Below are positions 36,848 to 44,922 of a stretch of DNA of 64,000 nucleotides, piece by piece. The position numbers and the translations under genes are program-made. Numbering within the stretch: position 1 is the first letter of the stretch; the number at the start of each line of letters is the position of its first letter. The stretch is taken from the NCBI RefSeq assembly GCF_918378365.1, contig NZ_OU912926.1:1116001-1180000 (forward strand). Direction: 5' to 3'. Under the pieces are notes generated by a model that was given only the letters and a program-made list of their open reading frames with translations, did not search any database and had not been told where the DNA came from. This stretch comes from Candidatus Nitrotoga arctica. GTDB lineage: Bacteria; Pseudomonadota; Gammaproteobacteria; Burkholderiales; Gallionellaceae.

Positions 36848-38889
36848 TTCCTTTTTCCAATTGAGGCGTTATGTAAATCCAGCCATGCGCGCAGCACTTC
36901 CGCAACACTCCATGCCTGGGCAAAGCAACCGCGCGGTGTAAATGGTGGTTCGGCATCGAATATCTCGCTGACATTGCCGATACATGCCTCGCCAAGGTGC
37001 AGCCCGAGCGGCTCAAGAAAAGAACGCGCTTTGTCCGCATCTTGGTAAACACGATAGTGCGCATCCACGAACGGCCCGATGAGCCAGGCCCAAACGGTAC
37101 CTTGGTGATAAGCTGCATCGCGTTGTACGGGATTGCCCCGATAATAAGCAACGTAACCAGGTTGATTGCGCGCCAAGCTGCGCAAGCCATGAGAGGTCAA
37201 CAACTCGCGTGCGCAGACATCCACGACTGCCTTTTGTTGGTCCTCGTCCAACGGACTATTGGGCAACGCTACCGCGAGTATTTGGTTGGGGCGCAGGCGC
37301 GAGTCATACTTTCGTCCATTAGAATCAGGCATGCCTTCCGGTCCATCGATCACATCATACAAATAGCCTTGTTCGCCATTCCAGAAACGCTGGAAGCTTG
37401 AACGCACGTGCGCCGCCGCTTCACGATATTCGTCAGCCGATTTTATCTTGCCCAGCTGCTTGCTCAAAGCGGCCATGATAGCCAACGCGTTGTACCAAAG
37501 CGCATTCACTTCGACAGGCTTGCCGATGCGCGGCGTCACTACCCAATCACCGATCTTGACATCCATCCAGGTCAATTGCGTACCATCCTCGCCAGCAGCC
37601 AGCAAGCCATCTCGGATATCGACCTTGATGCCATAGCGTGTGCCTTTGTGATGATAGTCGATGATATCGACGAGTACCGGATAGAGTTCTTTTGCCAGTG
37701 CGATGCCGCCGCTGCGCCTAGTGTATTGATCCACTGCGTGGAAATACCACAACGTTGCATCGACCGCGTTGTACTCTGGCGTTTCGTCATGGTCGGGAAA
37801 GCGATTTGGCAACATGCCCTCGCTGATGTGCGCGGCAAACGTGCGCAAGATGCTGGCGGCCATATCAAAACGCTGTAACGCCAGGGTCAGACCGGGCAAT
37901 GCGATCATGGTGTCACGACCCCAATCGCCGAACCAAGGATAACCGGCGATAACGGTTTTGCCCGCCGGATGGCCATCACGGTAACGACCGACAATAAATT
38001 GGTCGGTGGCCAATGCCATCTGTCTTATCCAGCGTGGCGCATCAGAGGGAAGCGCGGCAAACAACGCTTGCGAGGATTCGTGAATTCGCGCACTGACAAC
38101 AGCAAAATTTTCCGGTGAAGCCGATTCGGTGGAGATCACCAAGGTCGCATCCTGCCCATCATCAAGGGCTAGGGTAAGACGACCGGGACAAAATAGATCT
38201 TCGCTATCGTCCAGTCCGCGCATGGTCTCCATTCGGTGTTTGAAATTCCAGTACCAGGCGGGGTCAGCAATAAACCTGGCGCCATCGCAGATAACGCGGT
38301 AGGGACGCGCGCCCTGGAATGCATGCACTTCGAAGCCATTCGTTATCCCGTGGATATCCATATCCCAACCACCATGGCTGTGGCTGTGGTAATCCCGGTA
38401 TGTGCATAGTGGCATCAGTTCGAGTTCGAGCGTATCGCTCGCTCGCAACACACGAAAATGCAGATAGGTGGTGTTTTGCCCAGGTGCCATCAGCACACGT
38501 TTTTCGATCAATGCGTCTGCCAGTGCGTAATGCCACACCGGGACAGTGCCATCCAGAAAAAAAGACTCGAGGTGAAGATATCCGTGCGGCGTTACCGTAC
38601 CGTCAACGAACTCGTTGCAGGAAAGATGATAGGTTTTGCCTCCATAACGCACCGTCGCATCCACTTTTGCTACCAGCAAGGTGCGTCCCGCGGGAGGTGA
38701 CAACGCGGCCATGAGCAGACCATGGTAGCGGCGCGTATTCAGATCGCCTACCGTGCCGGAAGCGTATCCTCCCATGCCGTTGGTGACCAGCCATTCGCGC
38801 TCGACTGCCCGTTCAAAATTTCCACAAACGCCCCGTCCCAATTGAAATATTGTCTCGTCCATCGCTTTAATGGAAATTGATTGGATCAA
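36844..38889 (-). CDS. amylo-alpha-1,6-glucosidase / glycogen debranching-type enzyme
   Basis: A 681-residue protein of the archaeal/bacterial GDE type. The N-terminal domain begins REWLVTNGMGGYASGTVGDLNTRRYHGLLMA, a hallmark of GDE_N; the catalytic C-terminal barrel has WFGDWGRDTMIALPGLTLAL and QTHG-like RELLTSHGLRSLARNQPGYVAYYRGNPVQRDAAYHQGTVWAWLIGPF. It removes alpha-1,6 branches of glycogen. The start is an unusual TTG at 38889 supported by AGGAG seven bases upstream; an ATG nine codons later lacks a comparable site. Forms a coupled pair with the GH63-like gene. Confidence 0.9.
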   Translation of the reverse strand: MIQSISIKAMDETIFQLGRGVCGNFERAVEREWLVTNGMGGYASGTVGDLNTRRYHGLLMAALSPPAGRTLLVAKVDATVRYGGKTYHLSCNEFVDGTVTPHGYLHLESFFLDGTVPVWHYALADALIEKRVLMAPGQNTTYLHFRVLRASDTLELELMPLCTYRDYHSHSHGGWDMDIHGITNGFEVHAFQGARPYRVICDGARFIADPAWYWNFKHRMETMRGLDDSEDLFCPGRLTLALDDGQDATLVISTESASPENFAVVSARIHESSQALFAALPSDAPRWIRQMALATDQFIVGRYRDGHPAGKTVIAGYPWFGDWGRDTMIALPGLTLALQRFDMAASILRTFAAHISEGMLPNRFPDHDETPEYNAVDATLWYFHAVDQYTRRSGGIALAKELYPVLVDIIDYHHKGTRYGIKVDIRDGLLAAGEDGTQLTWMDVKIGDWVVTPRIGKPVEVNALWYNALAIMAALSKQLGKIKSADEYREAAAHVRSSFQRFWNGEQGYLYDVIDGPEGMPDSNGRKYDSRLRPNQILAVALPNSPLDEDQQKAVVDVCARELLTSHGLRSLARNQPGYVAYYRGNPVQRDAAYHQGTVWAWLIGPFVDAHYRVYQDADKARSFLEPLGLHLGEACIGNVSEIFDAEPPFTPRGCFAQAWSVAEVLRAWLDLHNASIGKRK

Positions 38890-39470
38890 TTTTTAACTCC
38901 TCTGCAAAACAGGCCGGATCGGCTAAGTCAAATTTTTGAATACAGAGACTAGTCTGCCAAGACAGTGAAACTTTACAGGACGATATCGCAATGGGATAGT
39001 TACTTGACGCGAAAACAAAAACACAGGCGCATGTTCAGCCAATTGGCCGGCAATGCGGCGATGATTTAAAGCCAGTCGTGCTGGGTAGGAGAAGAAACGC
39101 CAGAGCGAATTACGCCGATATTGCGGTCATAGACGATGCACGCTGTTGCCTATCAGTAGCCCGCCGAGCAAAGCGGCGAACAGCGGTAGTCATGCCACGC
39201 GAAAACTCAGTCGCAGCTTACCCGCTACCAATAATGCTCATACGATCGCACCTCGCAAGCATGTCGATATTGACATACACTCCAACGCGTGTGTAAGCAG
39301 CTAAACAAACACTACAAATCAATTTAGCATGAGGATAACTGCAAATGAGGCCGGCGCGATGTCGAGGTAACGTCTCTATCACCTCGCCAGTTACCTCACG
39401 CTCAGGACAGCGGGCAGTGAAGCAGGTGGTTTATTGACGAAATGACGAACAAATCCAGAAAGGGCGAAGC
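38890..39470. other. intergenic region at the left edge of the defence island
   Basis: About 580 bp. An open frame at 39078-39296 has no recognisable product or ribosome site. The reverse strand hints at broken membrane-protein-like sequence, so this may be decayed coding DNA. No terminator or insertion-sequence end was recognised. Confidence 0.4.
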
Positions 39471-40769
39471 ATGACCGAACCTACCATTACCTGTCCAAGT
39501 TGCAAAACTGAGATCAAACTCACCGAATCGCTGGCAGCACCTTTGATCGCGGCTACACGTAAGCAATTTGAGCAACAACTGGCGCAGAAGGACAATGACA
39601 TCGCACAGCGCGAACAGGCGATGCGCGACAAAGAAAAGCAGCTTGCAGAAGACAAGCGAAAACTCGACGATCAGGTGGCTGATCAAGTTGCGACACAGTT
39701 AAAAGCAGAACGCACTCGCGTTATTGCCGAGGAATCCAAGAAAGCTAAACTTGCCAGTGCCGTCGAACTTGATAACAAGGCACGCGAGCTGTTCGAATTG
39801 CAAGAGGTGCTTAAAACAAACAATGAAAAACTGGCCGAGGCACAGAAGGCGCAAGCCGAGCTCATCAAGAAACAGCGTGAACTCGATGATGCCAAGCGCG
39901 AACTGGAACTCACGGTAGAAAAGCGGGTGCAGGATGGATTGACCCACGTCCGCACGCAAGCCAAAAAAGAAGCCGAGGACGAACAGAAGCTCAAGGTAAT
40001 GGAGAAAGAGCAGACCATTACTGCGATGCAAAAACAGATTGAAGATCTCAAGCGCCGGGCCGAGCAAGGATCACAACAATTGCAGGGCGAAGTCCAGGAA
40101 CTGGAGCTTGAAAACCTGTTGCGCACCAAATTTCCTTTCGATGCCATCGAGCCAGTACCAAAGGGGGAATATGGCGGGGATGTGCTGCACCGTGTTGTCG
40201 GAGCCGGCGGCCACTCCGGCGGCACTATTTTGTGGGAGTTCAAGCGCACCAAAAACTGGAGCGATGCCTGGCTGATAAAGCTTCGCGGAGACCAGCGCAC
40301 CGCGAAGGCAGAAATCGCCGTGATCGTGAGCCAGATTTTGCCAAAAGGTGTTGAAACCTTCGAAATGGTAGACGGCGTCTGGGTAACGCATCCGCGCGCC
40401 GCATTGCCGGTGGCGATGGTTTTGCGGCAGTCATTGCTGGAGCTTGCTCTTGCGCGGCAGTCCACTGAAGGTCAACAGACCAAGACCGAAATGGTCTACC
40501 AGTACCTTACCGGCCCGCGTTTCCGCCAGCGCGTTGAAGCCATCGTTGAAGCCTTTTCCACCATGCAGGAAGACCTCGACAAGGAAAGAAAAGTCATCAT
40601 GAAACAATGGGCCAAGCGCGAAGAGCAAATTGAGCGCGTGATGGGGGCGACGGTGGGAATGTATGGTGACTTGCAGGGGATTGCGGGGAAATCGTTGCAG
40701 GAGATTGAGGGGTTGAGCCTTCAGGCATTGGATGCCCCGGTTGCGAACAATAGGAATGCGGCGGAATGA
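39471..40769 (+). CDS. DUF2130 coiled-coil protein, predicted nuclease-like domain
   Basis: A 432-residue protein. The N-terminus has a zinc-ribbon-like half (TCPSCKTEIKL). Residues about 30-215 form a long charged coiled coil (Lys/Glu/Gln-rich). The C-terminal DUF2130 domain (about 215-420) has FPFDAIEPVPKGEYGGDVLH and GGTILWEFKRTKNWSDAWLIKL, where the Glu-x-Lys in WEFKRTK resembles a PD-(D/E)XK nuclease core. The family is of unknown function and often turns up near mobile or defence genes; its place directly left of a toxin-antitoxin pair and a Type III R-M operon fits that. Start supported by a GGG-rich ribosome site. Confidence 0.8.
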   Translation: MTEPTITCPSCKTEIKLTESLAAPLIAATRKQFEQQLAQKDNDIAQREQAMRDKEKQLAEDKRKLDDQVADQVATQLKAERTRVIAEESKKAKLASAVELDNKARELFELQEVLKTNNEKLAEAQKAQAELIKKQRELDDAKRELELTVEKRVQDGLTHVRTQAKKEAEDEQKLKVMEKEQTITAMQKQIEDLKRRAEQGSQQLQGEVQELELENLLRTKFPFDAIEPVPKGEYGGDVLHRVVGAGGHSGGTILWEFKRTKNWSDAWLIKLRGDQRTAKAEIAVIVSQILPKGVETFEMVDGVWVTHPRAALPVAMVLRQSLLELALARQSTEGQQTKTEMVYQYLTGPRFRQRVEAIVEAFSTMQEDLDKERKVIMKQWAKREEQIERVMGATVGMYGDLQGIAGKSLQEIEGLSLQALDAPVANNRNAAE

Positions 40770-40885
40770 TGACAACAGGTTTCGACAACAGCAGCAATAA
40801 GACTATCGTCCTGAACGGCGATCCTCGCAAAACTGCACCGATGTTTTGCTTGATGTTTTCGCCCGCGAGAACCAATGGACAACTA

Positions 40886-40900
40886 TGCCACTAAGTGGCA
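40886..40900. promoter_or_regulatory. palindromic operator candidate of the toxin-antitoxin operon
   Basis: TGCCACT-A-AGTGGCA, a perfect 15-bp palindrome ending 10 bp before the toxin start. Position and symmetry fit binding by the XRE-type antitoxin for autoregulation. Confidence 0.6.
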
Positions 40901-40910
40901 CAATTAACAA

Positions 40911-41300
40911 ATGAAACGAGTTTTCAAAACCCGCCATTTCAGTCGCTGGATGCGAAAAACAGAGTTAACGGACAGCGCGTTATTAAATGCGGTGGAAGAA
41001 ATGGTTCAGGGGCTGATCGATGCCGACCTCGGTGGCGGTGTTGTAAAGAAACGCATCGGGCTTGCAGGCCGGGGCAAGCGTGGCGGCGCCAGAACACTGG
41101 TTGCGACCAACAAGGGAAACAGGTGGTTCTTCGTCTTCGGGTTTGAGAAAAATGAGCGCGCCAACATCGCGGACGATGAACTGGAGGCGTTGCGGGACAT
41201 CGCTGAACAGTTGCTGGTCAGAACAGGCCGGCAGCTTGATGAGGCAGTTGAAGCAGGTGCGTTACAGGAGATTTGCCATGACCAAAAAAACCAAAACTAA
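40911..41300 (+). CDS. RelE/HigB-type toxin
   Basis: A 129-residue protein of the RelE-like family whose antitoxin is encoded downstream. Recognisable segments are FKTRHFSRWMRK at the start, GGGVVKKRIGLAGRGKRGGARTLVATNKGNRWFFVFGFEKNERANI in the core (beta-strands and basic residues that contact mRNA in the ribosome) and a C-terminal EAGALQEIC. Toxin-first order, as here, is characteristic of higBA-type pairs. The protein is expected to cut mRNA on the ribosome. It overlaps the antitoxin gene by 23 bp. Confidence 0.88.
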   Translation: MKRVFKTRHFSRWMRKTELTDSALLNAVEEMVQGLIDADLGGGVVKKRIGLAGRGKRGGARTLVATNKGNRWFFVFGFEKNERANIADDELEALRDIAEQLLVRTGRQLDEAVEAGALQEICHDQKNQN

Positions 41301-41601
41301 AAGCCTAGTTTTAGAAGCCGTGCATGAGACGGCCAGTGATCTGAGCCGTCTGGGTTTTATCGACAAACGCAAAATGCGCAAGTTCGACGTGCTGTGTCTT
41401 GACCCGATACCAGCCTACGACAGCGAGAAAATCCGCGCGCTACGCGACCATCTACAGTTAAGCCAATCGGTGCTTGCCGCAGTGTTGAACACCAGCCTAT
41501 CGACAGTGCGTAAATGGGAAATCGGCGAGAAGCATCCGAGTGGGCCGTCACTGAAGTTGCTCAATCTCTTGGAGCGCAAAGGGCTGGAAGCTGTTCTTTA
41601 A
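41278..41601 (+). CDS. XRE-family antitoxin (HigA/NadS-like)
   Basis: A 107-residue DNA-binding protein with a helix-turn-helix at about residues 55-100 (IRALRDHLQLSQSVLAAVLNTSLSTVRKWEIGEKHPSGPSLKLLNLLERKG). The N-terminal 50 residues probably hold the toxin-neutralising part. The start at 41278 has GGAG nearby and lies inside the toxin gene; the longer open frame to 41062 is a shadow of that gene. Expected to repress its own operon through the palindrome before the toxin. Confidence 0.9.
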   Translation: MTKKTKTKSLVLEAVHETASDLSRLGFIDKRKMRKFDVLCLDPIPAYDSEKIRALRDHLQLSQSVLAAVLNTSLSTVRKWEIGEKHPSGPSLKLLNLLERKGLEAVL

Positions 41602-41735
41602 TTCGGGATGCCGTGGATAGCGGGCGCATCAAACGTAAAGACCCACATTCGAAGTCGTCTAAATTCACTTAATATCTGCCTTATTGGGGCTAGGATTTTT
41701 ACTTGACTCGAAAACGGCATATCTAAAAAAACACA

Positions 41736-41741
41736 TATAAT
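41736..41741 (+). promoter_or_regulatory. possible -10 box of the Type III R-M operon
   Basis: A perfect TATAAT 43 bp before the mini-ORF at 41784. A TTGACT lies 27 bp upstream, too far for standard spacing, so only the -10 is suggestive. Confidence 0.35.
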
Positions 41742-41783
41742 TCAAATGCTTTTTATGTGACTGAAAAATGGCGCAGTAATTTT

Positions 41784-41858
41784 ATGAGCAAACGAAAACT
41801 CGAATTCAACTGGATCGAAAAATACGAGCCTCCGATTCTCTCAAGGAACAAGTCATGA
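41784..41858 (+). CDS. 24-codon mini-ORF resembling the N-terminus of the mod gene
   Basis: An ORF of 24 codons beginning MSKRKLEFNWIEK, very like the start of the mod product (MTKKQKLELTWMGKE); the DNA is also similar (AAAACTCGAA shared, then TGG at the same place). Its TGA overlaps the ATG of the next gene. No ribosome site of its own is evident. It is either a cut-off 5' end of a mod gene left when the next gene was inserted, or a leader peptide used for coupling. See also the finding. Confidence 0.5.
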   Translation: MSKRKLEFNWIEKYEPPILSRNKS

Positions 41859-43147
41859 CCGACCGACCTGATGAAAATTTAGATGGCGATCAGAAGCCTA
41901 AAAAGTCTCTACGTTCGTTAATCCTCAAGAAAGAGCCGACTAAAGTATCGTCGCTTGGAAATGTGCTGGTAGATAGATTGACTCTAGGAGTGATGCGGAA
42001 GCTTGCAAAATTACTTGATCGAGAAAAAAGCGCATCAAATATGGATATAGCACGCACACTATTCGGTGCAGTGATTTATTTCCCCGGAACGGCTGAAGGC
42101 GAAGAGGAAAGATTGCTGAATAGTGCAGAGCTTGCTCAGGTTCCAGATGCAGACATACATGCTTTCGCACAGGCATTTAATGATCGACAGGGCTGGTCAA
42201 CAGATTGTGGAGATGTGTCCTCGATAAAGTTGCTCGCTGAAAAACTTCGCGAAGAACTCAAGAAGCTTTCCGACTCTATCAATAAGTCACTGAATCTCGG
42301 CAACTCATTATTTTCAGAAAGCACACGGCGCTTGATGGCGGAAAGCGCTTTAATTGCAGAGCAATTAAAGGCTTATTCTGGCGCTAGTGAAATTGCCAAG
42401 CAATACGAAATTGCCAAACAATATGAGAGGGCCATATCCCCGGAAGAGAAGCTACTAAAGTCGATGCCCGGACTTCAGGCAGCAATGAAGGCAAATGCAG
42501 ATGAGGAGAAGTTTAAATCTTCAATCTGTGGGCTGAATATAGAACAATTAGCTGGAATCAATCGCTCGGCCATACCAGATTTTTCACCGACTCTGCCAAG
42601 ACACGATATTTCAGAATCACTCCACAGATCAGTGGAAAACAGCCCGATGGCTAGAAGTGCAAGGACACTAACTTCCTTGGATACTAAAATTGACGAAGTT
42701 CTTGAGATAGCCCAAGGCATCGCGGAGCTTCATGGAAAAACCAATGAAGCCATTCTCTCAGGTCTATCTGATCTTTCAGATAAGCATGAAAAGACCAATA
42801 AGCATATTCAAGATGGGCTTGAAAAATTTACAAAAAAATGGCAACAGGACGAAGCATCGGCAACAACGAGTCTTAAGTGGGTTGTGCGCGGAATCTTTTT
42901 TTCTGTTTTATTTTCGGTTGTTGCTGTTACTCAAGATTACTACACCAATCGGAACAATGACCGCGAACAGCAAGCAACAAAAGCGTTGCTAATGGAACAA
43001 GTCAGTTTGGCAAATGAGGTTGCCATAAATCAGAATAAGACTGCAAAAGCCCTTGAAGGACGAGTGAAAGAACTCGAAGGCAAGTTGGCAGCACAAGCGT
43101 TACGCGAAGCTCGCGCAACGAAGAAACCACCATCGGAACAGAAATGA
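41855..43147 (+). CDS. unknown single-TM protein in the Type III R-M operon
   Basis: A 430-residue protein I cannot assign to a family. Residues 1-330 look cytoplasmic and mostly helical, with a Lys/Glu-rich start, a segment with direct repeats (EIAKQYEIAKQYERA near 180-192) and a long coiled-coil-like stretch (about 275-335, LDTKIDEVLEIAQGIAELHGKTNEAILSG). One membrane helix spans about 342-360 (WVVRGIFFSVLFSVVAV), followed by a 65-residue polar, coiled-coil-like tail. AAGGA precedes the ATG with good spacing. Its stop overlaps the mod start (ATGA), so it is translated together with the methyltransferase. A role in defence is inferred only from position; composition is more AT-rich than the mod, RhuM and res genes. 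Confidence 0.8.
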   Translation: MTDRPDENLDGDQKPKKSLRSLILKKEPTKVSSLGNVLVDRLTLGVMRKLAKLLDREKSASNMDIARTLFGAVIYFPGTAEGEEERLLNSAELAQVPDADIHAFAQAFNDRQGWSTDCGDVSSIKLLAEKLREELKKLSDSINKSLNLGNSLFSESTRRLMAESALIAEQLKAYSGASEIAKQYEIAKQYERAISPEEKLLKSMPGLQAAMKANADEEKFKSSICGLNIEQLAGINRSAIPDFSPTLPRHDISESLHRSVENSPMARSARTLTSLDTKIDEVLEIAQGIAELHGKTNEAILSGLSDLSDKHEKTNKHIQDGLEKFTKKWQQDEASATTSLKWVVRGIFFSVLFSVVAVTQDYYTNRNNDREQQATKALLMEQVSLANEVAINQNKTAKALEGRVKELEGKLAAQALREARATKKPPSEQK

Positions 43148-44922
43148 CTAAGAAACAAAAACTCGAACTCACCTGGATGGGTAAGGAAAACCGGCCCAAG
43201 TTGGAGCCGCGCATTTTGCTGGAAGACCCGGCAAAGAGTTATCACGCGAAGCATCGGGTGGCGGATAACGACATCTTTGACAATCAGCTCATCTTCGGCG
43301 ACAACTTGTTGGCGTTGAAGGCTTTGGAGGCGGAGTTTTCGGGGAAAGTGAAGTGCGTTTACATAGACCCGCCATTTAATACACAGCAGGCATTCGAACA
43401 TTATGACGATGGGATTGAGCACTCTTTGTGGCTTGGCTTGGTTAGAGATCGGCTTGAAATAATTCGTAGGTTAATGGCTGACGAGGGAACGCTCTTTGTC
43501 CACATCGACGATAACGAACTCGGATATTTGATTGTTCTGCTAGATGAGATTTTCGGTCGGACAAATAGAGTATCTGTGGTGACATTCAAGCAGGGTTCTG
43601 CGACAGGGCACAAGTCGATTAATCCCGGTGTCGTGAGTACCACGAATTACATTCTCATCTACGCAAAAAATAAATCTGTGTGGGCACCGAACCGTGTGTT
43701 TACCGCTCGCGCTGAGCGAGACAAGCGGTACGGGCAGTACATCGAAAACTACGAGGATTCTTTTGAGGGCTGGCGATTTACGACGCTCGCCAGTGCCTTC
43801 GCCGCGAGCCTTAGCTTGCCAGAGCGAGGCCTCAAGAAAAGCTTGGGGGATGAGTATGAAGAAAAAATTGCGAGCTTCGTCTTGCGGAACGCTGGGCGGG
43901 TTATCCAGCTCGCGAGGCCAGATTACTCTGCTGTAAGCAGTGCCGCACGCGAGATGATTGATGCGTCAAGAGCTGCCCCTGATGTTGTGATGAAACTGGG
44001 ACGAGATGGATATTCCGATATGTATTTTATCGGAGGTCAGCGCATCCTCTTTTATTCCGACAAGCTAAAACTGATTGACGGCGAGTACGTGGCCGGCGAG
44101 CCCCTCACGAGCTTGTGGGACGATATTCTGTCTAACAACTTGCACAATGAAGGCGGAGTCGAGTTCCCGAAAGGGAAGAAACCGGAAGCACTGATCAAGC
44201 GATGCTTTGACCTTGTGACAAAGCCAGGCGATATTGTCCTCGATTCTTTTTCTGGTTCCGGCACCACAGGCGCAGTCGCCCATAAAATGGGTCGCCGCTG
44301 GATCATGATCGAGTTGGGCGAGCATTGCCATACGCACATCATCCCGCGTTTGCAAAAAGTGATCGACGGTGAAGACCAAGGTGGTACCAGCAAGGCGGTG
44401 AACTGGCAAGGGGGTGGCGGCTTCCGCTATTACAGACTCGCGCCCAGCCTGTTGCGGCAGGATACTTATGGGCAGTGGGTCATCAATAAGGAATATAACG
44501 CGGAGATGCTGGCGCAAGCCTTGTGCAAGCTGGAAGGCTTCACCTATGCACCCAGCGATGCGCATTACTGGATGCACGGGCATTCCACCGAGCAGGATTT
44601 TATCTACGTCACCACGGCGAACCTGAACCACGAGCAGTTGCAGCAGGTTTCTGATGAGGTGGGGGCGGAGCGCAGTCTGTTGGTGTTATGCACCGCTTTC
44701 CGTGGGCGTGGCGATTACCCGAATCTCACCGTGAAGAAAATTCCAAAACAGGTGCTGTCGCGCTGCGAGTGGGGGCATGATGATTATTCGTTGCAGGTTG
44801 AGAATTTGCCGAAGGCGCCACCACAAATCCCTTCGACAGGCTCAGGGCGAACGGTTAATGGAGCAAGGATGCGCGGGGTGAATGTGGCACAGGGTGGATT
44901 GTTCGAGGAGGGCGAGGTATGA
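43144..44922 (+). CDS. Type III restriction-modification methyltransferase (Mod)
   Basis: A 592-residue DNA adenine/cytosine-N4 methyltransferase of the beta type. The catalytic motif DPPF lies at residues 75-78 (CVYIDPPFNTQQAF) and the SAM-binding motif FSGSG at 369-373 (LDSFSGSGTTGAVAHKMG), the order expected for beta-class Mod. The middle region (about 150-330) should hold the target-recognition domain. The C-terminal 30 residues include an in-frame stretch (IPSTGSGRTVNG) encoded by a REP-like repeat, so part of the tail is a recent insertion. Overlaps the unknown gene upstream and the RhuM gene downstream by ATGA. Together with Res it forms the modification and restriction enzyme. Confidence 0.93.
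   Translation: MTKKQKLELTWMGKENRPKLEPRILLEDPAKSYHAKHRVADNDIFDNQLIFGDNLLALKALEAEFSGKVKCVYIDPPFNTQQAFEHYDDGIEHSLWLGLVRDRLEIIRRLMADEGTLFVHIDDNELGYLIVLLDEIFGRTNRVSVVTFKQGSATGHKSINPGVVSTTNYILIYAKNKSVWAPNRVFTARAERDKRYGQYIENYEDSFEGWRFTTLASAFAASLSLPERGLKKSLGDEYEEKIASFVLRNAGRVIQLARPDYSAVSSAAREMIDASRAAPDVVMKLGRDGYSDMYFIGGQRILFYSDKLKLIDGEYVAGEPLTSLWDDILSNNLHNEGGVEFPKGKKPEALIKRCFDLVTKPGDIVLDSFSGSGTTGAVAHKMGRRWIMIELGEHCHTHIIPRLQKVIDGEDQGGTSKAVNWQGGGGFRYYRLAPSLLRQDTYGQWVINKEYNAEMLAQALCKLEGFTYAPSDAHYWMHGHSTEQDFIYVTTANLNHEQLQQVSDEVGAERSLLVLCTAFRGRGDYPNLTVKKIPKQVLSRCEWGHDDYSLQVENLPKAPPQIPSTGSGRTVNGARMRGVNVAQGGLFEEGEV
44829..44854. repeat. REP-like dispersed palindrome inside mod
   Basis: A 26-bp GC-rich element starting CCCTTCGAC and ending GGGCGAACGG; TTCG/CGAA and outer CC/GG arms form an imperfect hairpin. 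It resembles a dispersed repeat common in many proteobacterial genomes and keeps the mod frame open. Confidence 0.55.

Noticed and set aside
39078..39296. 72-codon plus-strand frame before the DUF2130 gene
   Set aside because: Basic, Cys/Arg-rich translation with no recognisable domain or ribosome site; region looks decayed.
41703..41741. TTGACT and TATAAT as a full sigma-70 promoter before the Type III operon
   Set aside because: Spacing of 27 bp is too long; only the -10 was kept as a weak call.
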